From positions 558,001-622,000 of the forward strand of contig NZ_JAKFFS010000005.1 in the NCBI RefSeq assembly GCF_021502725.1: DNA of 64,000 nt, written 5' to 3'. The translations under genes and the position numbers were made by a program. Within the stretch, counting starts at the first letter, position 1. Each line of letters starts with the position of its first letter. Origin of the DNA: Dyadobacter sp. CY345 (GTDB lineage: Bacteria > Bacteroidota > Bacteroidia > Cytophagales > Spirosomataceae). The notes under the pieces were generated by a model, which searched no databases, was not told where the DNA came from, and saw only the letters and a program-made list of their open reading frames with translations. Of the stretch, positions 15,764 through 25,110 are shown piece by piece.

Positions 15764-17482
15764 CTACCCTTTTCTCATTTTCAAATATTCCTCAATTTCC
15801 GCCAACGTAAAGGCGTTAAATGTCATATTTTTCGTGAGTCCGCCTTTTCTGGCAACCGCTACGCCATAATGCATATCATAATATCCCTCCTTTTTGTGCG
15901 CATCGGGATTGATACTTAACAACACACCTTTCTCCATGCAATAGGAAATCCAGCGCCAATCCAGGTCAAGACGCCACGGAGACGCATTTATTTCAATTAC
16001 AACCTTATGATCAGCACAGGCATCAATAATTAATTTGTGATCAATCGGATAACCCTCTCTTGATAAAAGCAAACGTCCGGTCGGATGCCCCAGAATCGTT
16101 GTATATGGATTTTGAATTGCTTTCAAAAGACGCGCTGTTGCTTTTTCCGAAGTCATAGTAAGATTACTATGAACGGATGCGACAACGTAATCAAAACTTG
16201 ACAAAATTTCGTCCGAATAATCCAGCGAACCATCTCCCAGAATATCAGATTCGATGCCCTTTAATATCTTAAACCGTTTTTCCGGCCCGGTCATCGCAAA
16301 ACGGTCATTGAGCCTGGCGATTTCTTCGTGCTGACGAAATACGTCTTCCGGTTTTAATCCGCTGGCATAAGATGCAGTTTGCGAATGATCTGCAATACCC
16401 AGATATTCAAAGCCAAGTTCCTGGCAGAAAAGTGCCATTTGTTCGAGCGTATGCTGTCCGTCGGAATAGGTGCTATGATTGTGTAAAATCCCTTTCAGAT
16501 CGTCCCAGGTGATCAATTGGTCAGGCGTATGATTTTCAGACCATGTAAATTCACCAAAACCTTCGCGCATTTCAGGGACAATATATGGCAATCCTGCATG
16601 CTCATAAATTGCCGCCTCGCTCTCAATCGTATCATATTTTGCATGCCTCCAAAGTGAAGTGCCATCTATTGTCGTCATACCCAAATGTTCAGGAGCAGCA
16701 GTTTCCAGGAATAATTCATTGACAAAATGATCAGGATCTACAGCCAGGATTTCCACCTGAACGGCAACGTCAAGGACATTTCCCCGCCAAATAAACGGAG
16801 AGGAATGAATTTCATCTTTCACAAGAAATTCGATTGCTGCAATCGATTCCTGCAAACCGGCAGGCGATACCGTACCGACCAGCAATCGAATAATTTCGAC
16901 TGTCTCAGCTTTTCTTCTTACCTCTCCGGCAACAGAAACCTGTTGATATATTTTCTTTAATTCTTCTTCTATAAGATCTGCAATAGCGTGCGCCTTATCC
17001 ATGCGCAATTTTCCAGCTTGATCCTTCAAAAAAGCCAGTGATTCTAATATCTTTTGTTCGGTACTTCCCCCGAAACCTTTCACTTTCGCAATTTTTCCGC
17101 TTAGACAAGCCAGTTCAAGCTCGTGCAGATTATCAATCCCGAGTTCTCGCCATAAAACTGAAATCTTCTTAGCACCAATCCCCTTGATACTAAACATTTC
17201 CAGAACACCGAGCGGCGTCTTTTCCAGCAGTTCTTCCAGTTCCCTGAAAGTCCCCCGCTGTACGATTTCTATGATTTTCCCTGCCGTACTTTTCCCGACG
17301 CCTTGGAGTTTTGTAAGCTCTTCAAGGGACATAAGCGCCAACTCGCCGTCCTTATATTTATCCAGATAAAATCCGGCTACTCCGTAACCCTTTATTTTAA
17401 ACGGATCGGCTCCGTGAAGTTCAAGAAGTTTGGCAGTTAGTTCAAGGAGTTCTACAATTTCGGCGTTGCCCATGGTCGACAT
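15764..17482 (-). CDS. PolX-type protein: PHP nuclease with degenerate polymerase domain
   Basis: A 572-residue protein with the PolX layout: helix-hairpin-helix repeats (residues ~1-150), a nucleotidyltransferase-like palm (~165-310) and a C-terminal PHP domain (~330-570). The PHP metal ligands look intact: HNHS at 334-337, ADHS near 365, ESD at 411, VASVHSN near 437, GHPTGR at 465 and NPDAH at 525-529. In the palm, however, the usual GDxD after RRxxET reads EIIR (residues 196-199), so both catalytic Asp are missing, and the third Asp of the 'VDLR' strand is Glu (VEIL, ~243). The protein is therefore likely to be a 3'-5' exonuclease or AP-endonuclease-type repair factor rather than a polymerase. 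It is transcribed alone. Confidence 0.93.
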   Translation of the reverse strand: MSTMGNAEIVELLELTAKLLELHGADPFKIKGYGVAGFYLDKYKDGELALMSLEELTKLQGVGKSTAGKIIEIVQRGTFRELEELLEKTPLGVLEMFSIKGIGAKKISVLWRELGIDNLHELELACLSGKIAKVKGFGGSTEQKILESLAFLKDQAGKLRMDKAHAIADLIEEELKKIYQQVSVAGEVRRKAETVEIIRLLVGTVSPAGLQESIAAIEFLVKDEIHSSPFIWRGNVLDVAVQVEILAVDPDHFVNELFLETAAPEHLGMTTIDGTSLWRHAKYDTIESEAAIYEHAGLPYIVPEMREGFGEFTWSENHTPDQLITWDDLKGILHNHSTYSDGQHTLEQMALFCQELGFEYLGIADHSQTASYASGLKPEDVFRQHEEIARLNDRFAMTGPEKRFKILKGIESDILGDGSLDYSDEILSSFDYVVASVHSNLTMTSEKATARLLKAIQNPYTTILGHPTGRLLLSREGYPIDHKLIIDACADHKVVIEINASPWRLDLDWRWISYCMEKGVLLSINPDAHKKEGYYDMHYGVAVARKGGLTKNMTFNAFTLAEIEEYLKMRKG

Positions 17483-17944
17483 TATTAAAATATAATCTGC
17501 GAATTACGAAGTATGCGTCAGCATTTGCAAATACTGAATTGAAATCGCTCACCAATTTATAATTTTCGGCGGGATTACCAGTCACTTTAAAAGTTTCTAA
17601 GCAGGATTATATAAGTGGAAAAATCAAATCAAGACGATCAACCTTATCATGTTACGCATTTCAGCCTGTCAATAGAAGTTAGGAATTATCCCATATCTAA
17701 AGATTACGCAAAAATTACACTGACAGATTCATTTTAATAAAGCATAATATTCCAGATAAAAATATTTATAATTATAAAATCTTCTGATTGATAGTCAGGG
17801 ATCGAACAATTGGCGTAGTATATCTGATCTCCGCCAGTCTGTCTGAACGCTCATTTTATATCAACATAACAAAGTTGAAAAACGTGAGACAAGTTTGAAA
17901 ATCAAATAATTACGACATATATAAATTTAATTATTTAAACGAAT
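17483..17944. other. Intergenic region, no gene seen
   Basis: A 462-base gap between the divergent PolX and AGE-epimerase genes. It is AT-rich, has stop codons in every frame at short intervals and shows no strong hairpin. It must hold promoters for both genes; a TTTG at 17897-17900, upstream of an AT-rich TATATAAATTTA stretch, is a weak candidate for the epimerase. Confidence 0.5.
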
Positions 17945-19216
17945 ATGAATAAAGAGCAGCTTTTAAAGTATCGCGAAGAAGCGTATCAACACCTCACCAA
18001 AGAGCTGCTTCCCTTTTGGGAAACCCGTTGTGTCGATGAGGTAAATGGAGGGTTCATCACGCATTTTGACAATAACGGAAATGATTCGGGCGAAGATGAA
18101 AAATCACTGATCGCTCAAACCAGAACCGTTTTCACATTTTCTTCTGCTCACCGCGCTGGTTATGGTGAAGGCCGATATGCTGCCATTGCAAAACATGGCG
18201 TAAACTTCCTTGTCAATAAAATGTGGGATGTTGAAAATGGGGGTTTTTACTGGCTAATGGACAGAAAAGGGAATGTCAGAATTGATGAAAAGATCGTTTA
18301 CGGTCTTAGTTTTGCCATATATAGTTTAAGTGAATATACCCTCGCAACAGGCGATCCGATTGGTCTGGAATATGCTGAAAAGACTTTTAATCTGTTACAA
18401 GTTCATGGCGCAGACACTCATTATGGCGGTTATTTTGAAATGTTTACCCGTACATGGGAGCTGAAAGGTCCAGGATCTGCGGGCGGAGACCGAAAAACGC
18501 TGGATGCCCATATGCATCTTATGGAAGCATTTACCACTTTGTTTGAAGCAAGCGGACAACAAGTTCATCGTAGAAAGCTAGAAGAAATTATCCAGCTGCT
18601 GATCAATAAAATCATGCATCCTGTCTACAGTACCGGGATACCACAATTCTTGGCAGACTGGTCGGTTGCTCCTCAGATCAAATTTGATATCATCTGGGGA
18701 TGGGACAGATTTTCGGAGGACGGTCTCAAAAGCTCGGCAGAGGATAACACAAGTTATGGACATAATGTCGAGTTTGCCTGGCTGCTTATGCACGCACTGG
18801 ATATTGCAAAAATCCCTTACGACGATTACAACACCCAACTTTTAAAATCTTTTAATCACGCCATTGACCACGGAATTGACTGGGAGTTTGGAGGTGTGTA
18901 TGTAGAGGGCTCTCACGCCGGAGAGGTTTATGATCGCGAGAAAGAGTTCTGGCAACAAGCCGAAGTGCTTATTGGTATGCTTGACGCCTATCGGATTTAT
19001 GGTGACGAGAAATATTTAAAAGCTTATGATTCCACACATCGTTTTGTTTTTGAAAAAATGATTCATCATGAGGTCGGCGAGTGGCTACCGCTTCTTACAC
19101 GTCAGGGCGAACCGATTTGGACGCATATGAGCCATTCATGGAAAGTTAATTATCATTCTGTCCGGTCTATGGTTCAAAGCATCGTTCGCCTGGACAAACT
19201 CGTGAAAACTGGATAA
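17945..19216 (+). CDS. AGE family epimerase, probable cellobiose 2-epimerase
   Basis: A 423-residue cytosolic (alpha/alpha)6-barrel enzyme that interconverts glucose and mannose at the reducing end of beta-linked disaccharides, or of GlcNAc/ManNAc. The features fit cellobiose 2-epimerases: FWETRCVDEVNGGFITHFD near the N terminus, KSLIAQTRTVFTFSSAH, LDAHMHLMEAFT (a catalytic His region), SYGHNVEFAWLL with the second conserved His, KEFWQQAEVL, and WTHMSHSWKVNYHSVRSM near the end. The length (400-425) is typical. It probably works in mannan or cellodextrin use, but no glycosidase or transporter is adjacent. A weak hairpin ~100 bases downstream may terminate it. Confidence 0.93.
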   Translation: MNKEQLLKYREEAYQHLTKELLPFWETRCVDEVNGGFITHFDNNGNDSGEDEKSLIAQTRTVFTFSSAHRAGYGEGRYAAIAKHGVNFLVNKMWDVENGGFYWLMDRKGNVRIDEKIVYGLSFAIYSLSEYTLATGDPIGLEYAEKTFNLLQVHGADTHYGGYFEMFTRTWELKGPGSAGGDRKTLDAHMHLMEAFTTLFEASGQQVHRRKLEEIIQLLINKIMHPVYSTGIPQFLADWSVAPQIKFDIIWGWDRFSEDGLKSSAEDNTSYGHNVEFAWLLMHALDIAKIPYDDYNTQLLKSFNHAIDHGIDWEFGGVYVEGSHAGEVYDREKEFWQQAEVLIGMLDAYRIYGDEKYLKAYDSTHRFVFEKMIHHEVGEWLPLLTRQGEPIWTHMSHSWKVNYHSVRSMVQSIVRLDKLVKTG

Positions 19217-19539
19217 TTCATTTGGGGAGAATTTGCGCATTAATCATGATTCAGATACACGATTTAGGGAAATTGCTGGACAAGCTATCCCTCGAAATCG
19301 ACAGGATCGTTTAAGAATAATTCAATTCCATAATTGAATTATCTTGTTTTAATGCTATTCAGCGATCTGTATTGCACTCATAGCCAATATTCTTGAAATG
19401 AATCGTCTAATCACAATGATACTACATACGAGCAATGCATTGTGATGGTCCGGTCAATTTGGTATAGTTTGTTTAGGTAATTAGGAGATTGCTTATCTAG
19501 AAAGCATCGGAATCATCAATAACTTAAACACTTAAAGCT
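19217..19539. other. Intergenic region with an 11-bp inverted repeat and possible CsbD promoter
   Basis: The 323-base gap holds an inverted repeat, ATAATTCAATT at 19317-19327 with 19332-19342, followed by CTTGTTTT, which may be a weak terminator for the epimerase gene. A TTG at 19440-19442 lies 20 bases before TATAGTTTG (19463-19471), a one-base variant of the Bacteroidota -7 box, and could drive csbD. Confidence 0.4.
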
Positions 19540-19737
19540 ATGAGCGCATTCACGCAGCAAGTAAAAGGTAACTGGAATGAATTGAAAGGTAAATTTAAAC
19601 AACAATATGCAGATCTTACAGATGACGATTTGCTATATGAAGAAGGAAAAGAAGACGAACTTCTTGGAAAACTTCAAACCAAATTAGGGAAAACGCGCCA
19701 GGAAGTTGAAAGTGAAGTAGACAGCTGGTCAAAGTAA
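19540..19737 (+). CDS. CsbD family stress protein
   Basis: A 65-residue hydrophilic helical protein. The sequence FTQQVKGNWNELKGKFKQQYADLTDDDLLYEEGKEDELLGKLQTKLGKT is the complete CsbD domain. CsbD was described as a sigma-B-controlled general stress protein in Bacillus, and in Bacteroidota it is often induced by osmotic or starvation stress; its molecular role is not known. It has a single gene unit with a clear terminator directly downstream. Confidence 0.95.
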   Translation: MSAFTQQVKGNWNELKGKFKQQYADLTDDDLLYEEGKEDELLGKLQTKLGKTRQEVESEVDSWSK

Positions 19738-19761
19738 TATAAGAGAAATAAGTAAGTAGAG

Positions 19762-19793
19762 CACCCTGAAATTCGTTTTCAGGGTGTTTTTTG
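19762..19793 (+). terminator. Rho-independent terminator after csbD-like gene
   Basis: CACCCTGAAA at 19762-19771 pairs with TTTCAGGGTG at 19777-19786 and is followed by TTTTTTG. It is a textbook terminator 25 bases after the stop codon. Confidence 0.9.
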
Positions 19794-19906
19794 TTGCATA
19801 CTCGTATAACCGAATTAGAAAAATATATAGTTTGCCAAACTATTTTCAATTCATATCTTCAATAACTTCAAAGCATAAAATTGAAAGAAAAATATCCTGA
19901 ACTGAC

Positions 19907-20905
19907 ATGAACACTAATGAAATTCCCGTAGCAATTGTGGGCCTTGGCCTAATGGGATCCAGTATCGTAACCTGCATGCTGATAGCCGGTCACCCGGTGG
20001 TTGCACTGGCCCCACAGAGTAACGATCTGCTCCATGCCAAACAACGAATAACGGAAGATCTGATCAAATCACAAGCAAATGGAATTATCCAAAATGCACC
20101 TGAATTTTATCTGGAAAATCTGCTGATTACTGAAAACTATGATGATCTGTATGCATGCAAACTGGTGATCGAATGCACACTGGAAGACATAAAAATTAAA
20201 GAATCCGTCTTTGCAAAAGTTGAAGCGGTTATTGCTTCTGATGCCATTCTGACAAGCAACACTTCTGCAATACCGATCAGTATTTTACAAAAACTTACGA
20301 AGTATCCGGAGCGTTTCTTTGGCTTGCATTGGGCGATTCCTGCTCATACCACGCGTTTTCTGGAAATAATTTGTGGTGACAATAGTAATATCGAACATGG
20401 AGAATTTTTATATGAATTGTCTTCTTATTGGGCAAAAGAGCCGATTCTGGTTAGAAAGGATATTGCTGGATTTATCACAAACCGCTTGATGTATGCCATG
20501 TATCGCGAAGCGATTAGTCTGGTTGAAGGCGGCTATGCAACTATAGAAGATATTGACAGGTCCTGCCGAAATAATGCTGGTTATTTTATGACAATGGTGG
20601 GCATTTTTCGATGGATGGATCTTACCGGCGTCCCAGCATATCATGCTGTGATGAAAGACTTACTGCCCACGCTGAACAACTGCCAGGAAGTTCCAAAATT
20701 AATTACGGACATTGTGGATGCCGGCGGTAAGGGAACAGCGAATGGAAAAGGATTTTATGATTATTCGCCCGGAGAAGCAAAACTTTGGGAAGAGACTTAT
20801 GCTCAATTCAGTTATGAAATTAGGGAATTAGCACTCAAATATCCGGCTGATATCGTTAAGAAGAAACTGAAAGAAAAGCAGGATGAGCAACAGAAAGGTC
20901 AATAA
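19907..20905 (+). CDS. 3-hydroxyacyl-CoA dehydrogenase family protein
   Basis: A 332-residue NAD-dependent dehydrogenase. Residues ~7-195 are the Rossmann domain (IVGLGLMGSSIVTCMLIAGH, then LVIECTLEDIKIKE and ILTSNTSAIPIS), with the conserved His in FFGLHWAIPAHTTRFLEII. Residues ~200-300 form the C-terminal helical domain (ITNRLMYAMYREAISLVEGGYATIEDID, GGKGTANGKGFYDY). The usual substrate motif HFFNP is altered to HWAIP, which suggests a substrate other than a fatty-acyl-CoA, such as a hydroxy-acid or sugar-derived compound. It is monocistronic, with a lysine-rich end, and converges on the beta-helix gene. Confidence 0.88.
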   Translation: MNTNEIPVAIVGLGLMGSSIVTCMLIAGHPVVALAPQSNDLLHAKQRITEDLIKSQANGIIQNAPEFYLENLLITENYDDLYACKLVIECTLEDIKIKESVFAKVEAVIASDAILTSNTSAIPISILQKLTKYPERFFGLHWAIPAHTTRFLEIICGDNSNIEHGEFLYELSSYWAKEPILVRKDIAGFITNRLMYAMYREAISLVEGGYATIEDIDRSCRNNAGYFMTMVGIFRWMDLTGVPAYHAVMKDLLPTLNNCQEVPKLITDIVDAGGKGTANGKGFYDYSPGEAKLWEETYAQFSYEIRELALKYPADIVKKKLKEKQDEQQKGQ

Positions 20906-20925
20906 TTTATAAAACAGATTTCAGA

Positions 20926-22353
20926 TTATTTGTGATTAACTTTCAGGGATGGAACAAACGCCTTTAAACGCGGCTTTTGAACGCCAGAATTTGATTCCTG
21001 ATGACCGTCGCCAGTGGTTTCAGTCATATCATCTGCCATTGGTCGGATTTCCTGAAAAATTTTAACGCTCTCGTTCTGCACAACTTTGATTTCAGCAAGA
21101 TTACAATTTTCAATTTTTATGCCGTAACCGGGCGTTTTAATTATGGTGTTTTGCACAATACTAGATTTTTTAACACCGTTCATATAAACTGCAACACCCT
21201 GTTTTTCAATCGTTCCCATTTTAGAGAATAAATTATCCTGGATCAAACAGTCTTTGCAATTGCCTAGCATAGAAACGCCGCTGGATCCGATATTTGAGAT
21301 GAAACATCCGGTTACGGTTCCACGCTCATTAAAGTTGTTGAAAACAACAGCATTTCCACCAAGACCAGAAAAACTACAATTTTCAATACTGCAATCTTGT
21401 GTATCTTCCAGCGCTACTGCCCCACCCCGGAAAACCGCACGGTCGCTGCCAGTTAACGTATCTTTGCTGTCCATAAAAGATCTTTCATTATGGAGATAGT
21501 TTAAATTTTTAATATGTACGTTTTTGAGTTTCTTGTTTTCACTGCCTTTTACTATGAAGCTGTTTTTGAGGTGGGAAACTTCAAATTTTGATTTTGAAAG
21601 ATCCGTTCCGAGCGTTGGATAATAATACAAAACATGAGCCGTTTTGTCCAGATACCATTCTCCCGGCTCGTCAAGTTCTACGAACACATTTTCGACATAC
21701 CGTTCTTTTTGAGACATATGAGCCAGTTTTTTAAATTGCCAGCCACCTTCAAGTTCCAGATTATCGGTATCGTCTACCCCGGTGATCTTATAATGTAAAC
21801 TCCCCGTTTTATTTTCATCCAGCGCATGGACATAACCTCCAACCGGATTCCCCCAGGTAAGGACCCGGACGTAATAGGTGGCGTCCTCAGCCGTTCCCCC
21901 AAATACTTTGGCCGTCGAATCGATATTTGGATAACGCGCCAGCGGTTGTAAATTTCCATTTACAAACAGTTGCTCAAATGTGCTTCCAGACGGAACTGGC
22001 GTTCGATAAATTCCACCTTTAAAGTGTTGCCAATCCGTTTTTAGAAGTCGACCTGCGCTTATGAATACCTCCTGCCCTTTTGAAGCCGTAATTTCAATTT
22101 CCAATGGAAAGTCAGGGGAATTGACAATTTCAACGGCCTCTTGCAAATAATAAGTTCCGCCAGACAACTGAATACTTACCCGTTTGCCCGCGTGAGAATA
22201 ACTCAATTCGAGCGCTCTTTTAATGGATTGAACCGGTTTGTTTACCTTTCCGGTATTGTTATCATTGCCATCCAGAGAGACGTAGATGTAATTTACCTGA
22301 CCGAACGAATAAGAAGCAATAGCAACGAAAAGCACATTCAAAAAAAATTTCAT
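20926..22353 (-). CDS. Secreted right-handed beta-helix protein
   Basis: A 475-residue exported protein with a signal peptide (FLNVLFVAIASYSFGQVNYIYVS). The first mature segment, SLDGNDNNTGKVNKPVQSIKRALEL, is the standard start of Bacteroidota parallel beta-helix proteins. The region from ~270 to 430 contains helix turns rich in N and G (NVHIKNLNYLHNERSF, CSIENCSFSGLGGNAVVFNNF, CLIQDNLFSKMG). Such proteins are polysaccharide lyases, glycosidases or sugar binders; no catalytic residues can be named. The C terminus ends in a short low-complexity tail instead of a further domain, so the protein is shorter than many relatives. Confidence 0.88.
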   Translation of the reverse strand: MKFFLNVLFVAIASYSFGQVNYIYVSLDGNDNNTGKVNKPVQSIKRALELSYSHAGKRVSIQLSGGTYYLQEAVEIVNSPDFPLEIEITASKGQEVFISAGRLLKTDWQHFKGGIYRTPVPSGSTFEQLFVNGNLQPLARYPNIDSTAKVFGGTAEDATYYVRVLTWGNPVGGYVHALDENKTGSLHYKITGVDDTDNLELEGGWQFKKLAHMSQKERYVENVFVELDEPGEWYLDKTAHVLYYYPTLGTDLSKSKFEVSHLKNSFIVKGSENKKLKNVHIKNLNYLHNERSFMDSKDTLTGSDRAVFRGGAVALEDTQDCSIENCSFSGLGGNAVVFNNFNERGTVTGCFISNIGSSGVSMLGNCKDCLIQDNLFSKMGTIEKQGVAVYMNGVKKSSIVQNTIIKTPGYGIKIENCNLAEIKVVQNESVKIFQEIRPMADDMTETTGDGHQESNSGVQKPRLKAFVPSLKVNHK

Positions 22354-22625
22354 ATTCCTGTTCCTAATTTCACAAAATCAAACTTCCAGACTCACTGCTT
22401 CAAAAGTAGCGTACGCTATTTCTTACTCCAAACTGAATGTTATTTATTCGATTTTAATCGTGAATAAAGTGGTTCTTCTGGAAAGTCTTGAGTAGCTTTG
22501 AGGCGATTAAAAAGGCCAGATTTGCTACGCTTTTCAAACGCAATTAAATATAACAAAATCAAGTTTAATGTAATATGCAAATTTAAAATCTGCTGTACAT
22601 TTTCTGATTTATAGATCTCTTGAAT

Positions 22626-23951
22626 ATGGATGACTTCATTGCCGCAAGATCCCAAATGGCTCTTTCTCTGGGGTTTCATATAATCTTTTCCTGTATTGGG
22701 ATGGTTATGCCATTTTTTATGGCCGTTGCACATTACTATTATCTTCGAACGGATAAAATTGTTTATAAAAATATAACAAAAGCTTGGAGTAAAGGTGTCG
22801 CAATTTTCTTTGCGACCGGCGCCGTATCTGGCACAGTACTATCTTTTGAGCTGGGACTTTTGTGGCCTGAGTTTATGAAACATGCCGGGCCGATTTTCGG
22901 TATGCCATTTTCTCTTGAAGGCACCGCATTTTTTATTGAAGCTATTGCGCTTGGCTTTTTTCTATATGGTTGGGATCGCTTTAACAAGTGGTTTCACTGG
23001 GTAACCGGAGTCATTGTGGGTGTAAGTGGACTTGCCTCAGGAATACTGGTTGTGGCGGCGAATGCCTGGATGAACAGCCCTGCCGGTTTCGACTTTGTGA
23101 ACGGCGAATATCTTAACGTGGATCCGATGAAGGCAATGTTCAATGACGCCTGGTTTTCGCAGTCGCTCCACATGTGTATCGCGGCTTTTGCTGCCACAGG
23201 CTTTGCAGTCGCCGGTGTCCATGCCCTCATGATCATAAGAAGGCAGAATGTATATTTTCATACCAAATCATTCACAATCGCCGCTATCTTTGGATGTGTC
23301 GCCGCGGTACTCCAACCGTTGAGCGGCGATATTTCAGCAAAAGATGTAGCAAAAAGACAACCAGCAAAGCTGGCAGCGATGGAAGCTCATTTCCAGACAG
23401 AAAAAGCCGCCGGACTTGTTGTGGGGGGAATTCCTGATGAAAAAACTAAGGAAGTTAAGTATGGTATTAAAATTCCCGGCCTTCTAAGTTTTATGGCACA
23501 TGGCGATTTCAATTCAGAGGTTACCGGTTTGGATAAATTTCCGAAAGAAAACCAGCCCCCGGTGGCCATCACACATTATGCTTTCCAGATTATGGTGGGA
23601 CTTGGAATGGCGATGATGACCCTTTCATTATTATATTTTCTGGCCTTGTGGAAGAAGAAAAAATGGCTGCAGAGCGATTGGCTACTAAAACTTTTTGTAG
23701 CCGCCACGCCAATCGGTTTCATAGCTGTCGAAGCCGGTTGGACTGTCACGGAAGTGGGCAGACAACCCTGGATAATCTATAACGTCATGCGAACTGCCGA
23801 CGCCGTAACGCCAATGCCCGGTATCAGTTATTCATTTTATATGTTCACAGCCATGTACCTTTCGCTGGGTATGATTGTAACTTTTATGTTATACAGACAG
23901 ATCAAAATGGTAGACAAACTTTATGATCTGCCCGACGGAGCAAAGCATTAA
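22626..23951 (+). CDS. cydA: Cytochrome bd ubiquinol oxidase subunit I
   Basis: The ATG at 22626 (MDDFIAARSQMALSLGFH) is preferred over a TTG six bases earlier, giving 441 residues. It is a multi-pass inner-membrane subunit that binds haems b558, b595 and d and oxidises quinol. His18 matches the b595 ligand, and the GWTVTEVGRQPWIIYNVMRTADA segment is a family signature. The quinol loop is short, as in the 'S-loop' forms. It is followed 51 bases later by cydB, and together they give a high-affinity oxygen reductase for microaerobic growth. Confidence 0.96.
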   Translation: MDDFIAARSQMALSLGFHIIFSCIGMVMPFFMAVAHYYYLRTDKIVYKNITKAWSKGVAIFFATGAVSGTVLSFELGLLWPEFMKHAGPIFGMPFSLEGTAFFIEAIALGFFLYGWDRFNKWFHWVTGVIVGVSGLASGILVVAANAWMNSPAGFDFVNGEYLNVDPMKAMFNDAWFSQSLHMCIAAFAATGFAVAGVHALMIIRRQNVYFHTKSFTIAAIFGCVAAVLQPLSGDISAKDVAKRQPAKLAAMEAHFQTEKAAGLVVGGIPDEKTKEVKYGIKIPGLLSFMAHGDFNSEVTGLDKFPKENQPPVAITHYAFQIMVGLGMAMMTLSLLYFLALWKKKKWLQSDWLLKLFVAATPIGFIAVEAGWTVTEVGRQPWIIYNVMRTADAVTPMPGISYSFYMFTAMYLSLGMIVTFMLYRQIKMVDKLYDLPDGAKH

Positions 23952-24005
23952 CTAAAAAGTTTTGAACATAGCAATCCGCGATTAATTACTATACAAAAAA
24001 CTAAA

Positions 24006-25025
24006 ATGTTATACGTCGTCATCATATTTCTCTGGACAGCGATCCTCCTCTATCTTCTGTTGGGAGGGGCAGATTTTGGCGCTGGGATTATTGAATTATT
24101 TACTTCAAAAGCCAACAAAATCCAGACCAGAAAAACGCTTTACGAGGCGATTGGACCGATCTGGGAAGCAAACCACATGTGGCTGATCATTGCCATCGTA
24201 ATTCTGTTTGTGGGTTTCCCTACCATTTATAGCACCATGTCAGTCTATTTGCATATTCCTTTAACGATTATGCTTTTGGGAATTATAGCCCGCGGAACAG
24301 CTTTTACGTTCCGGCATTATGATGCGGTACAAGACGAAATGCAGGATATCTACAATCCTATTTTCGCATATTCAAGTTTTATAACGCCATTTTTTCTGGG
24401 AATTATTGCCGGAAGTGCAGTTTCGGGGCATATTGACACAACGGCCAAAAACTTTATGGACGCTTACATTTTCAGTTGGCTTCACTGGTTTTCCGTTTCT
24501 GTGGGTCTATTCACAGTATCAATTTGCGGTTTCCTGGCAGCAGTTTTTCTGATCGGAGAAACGGACAGCGCGATTGACCGAAAACGGTTTGAATTAAAAG
24601 CCAAGGCATTTAATATTGCAGCTGTTGTATGCGGCATTCTGGTTTTCATCTCAGCGATGATCGAGGGAATTCCTTTGATTGACTGGGTGTTTGGAAACAT
24701 TGTAGGAATTATCGCGATATCAGCAGCCACGTTGTCGCTGATTCTTCTTTGGTACCTTTTGTACAAAGGCAACTCTTATTTCATCAGGATTCTGGCTGGG
24801 TTTCAGGTTACCATGATACTTTTAACGACGACTTACCGTCATTATCCTAATATTGTGATTTTGAAAAACGGTGGTTATTTGTCGTTAATTGAACATAGTG
24901 GACATCCCAAAACGATACAGGCACTCGCCCTGGCGTTGCTGATTGGAAGTGTTTTTATTCTTCCTGCATTGTTTTACCTGATTTATAGTTTTCAGAAAAA
25001 CAAAGTGGATTACGCTGTTGATTAA
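24006..25025 (+). CDS. cydB: Cytochrome bd ubiquinol oxidase subunit II
   Basis: A 339-residue subunit II with eight or nine predicted membrane helices. The start YVVIIFLWTAILLYLLLGGADFGAGIIELFT and the following GPIWEANHMWLIIAIVILFVGFPTIYST are highly characteristic. It pairs with CydA from the gene 51 bases upstream. No cydX-type small ORF is visible after its stop, and a bidirectional terminator begins 18 bases downstream. No cydCD haem-transport genes are in the window. Confidence 0.96.
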   Translation: MLYVVIIFLWTAILLYLLLGGADFGAGIIELFTSKANKIQTRKTLYEAIGPIWEANHMWLIIAIVILFVGFPTIYSTMSVYLHIPLTIMLLGIIARGTAFTFRHYDAVQDEMQDIYNPIFAYSSFITPFFLGIIAGSAVSGHIDTTAKNFMDAYIFSWLHWFSVSVGLFTVSICGFLAAVFLIGETDSAIDRKRFELKAKAFNIAAVVCGILVFISAMIEGIPLIDWVFGNIVGIIAISAATLSLILLWYLLYKGNSYFIRILAGFQVTMILLTTTYRHYPNIVILKNGGYLSLIEHSGHPKTIQALALALLIGSVFILPALFYLIYSFQKNKVDYAVD

Positions 25026-25042
25026 GTAATATCGCTACAAAG

Positions 25043-25087
25043 CAATAAAGGCACGGCTTTCAAAAAAGCTGAGCCTTTATTGTTTAT
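25043..25087. terminator. Bidirectional terminator between cydB and FMN reductase
   Basis: CAATAAAGGC at 25043-25052 pairs with 25073-25082, with an additional inner stem (GGCTTT/AAAGCT). It lies between convergent genes, with T-rich sequence to the right and A-rich to the left. Confidence 0.75.
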
Positions 25088-25110
25088 TTAAACCTCTTGT
25101 TGATTTCCGC

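Noticed and set aside
25026..25042. cydX-type small subunit gene after cydB
   Set aside because: Only 17 bases separate the cydB stop from a terminator, and no short membrane ORF is present there.
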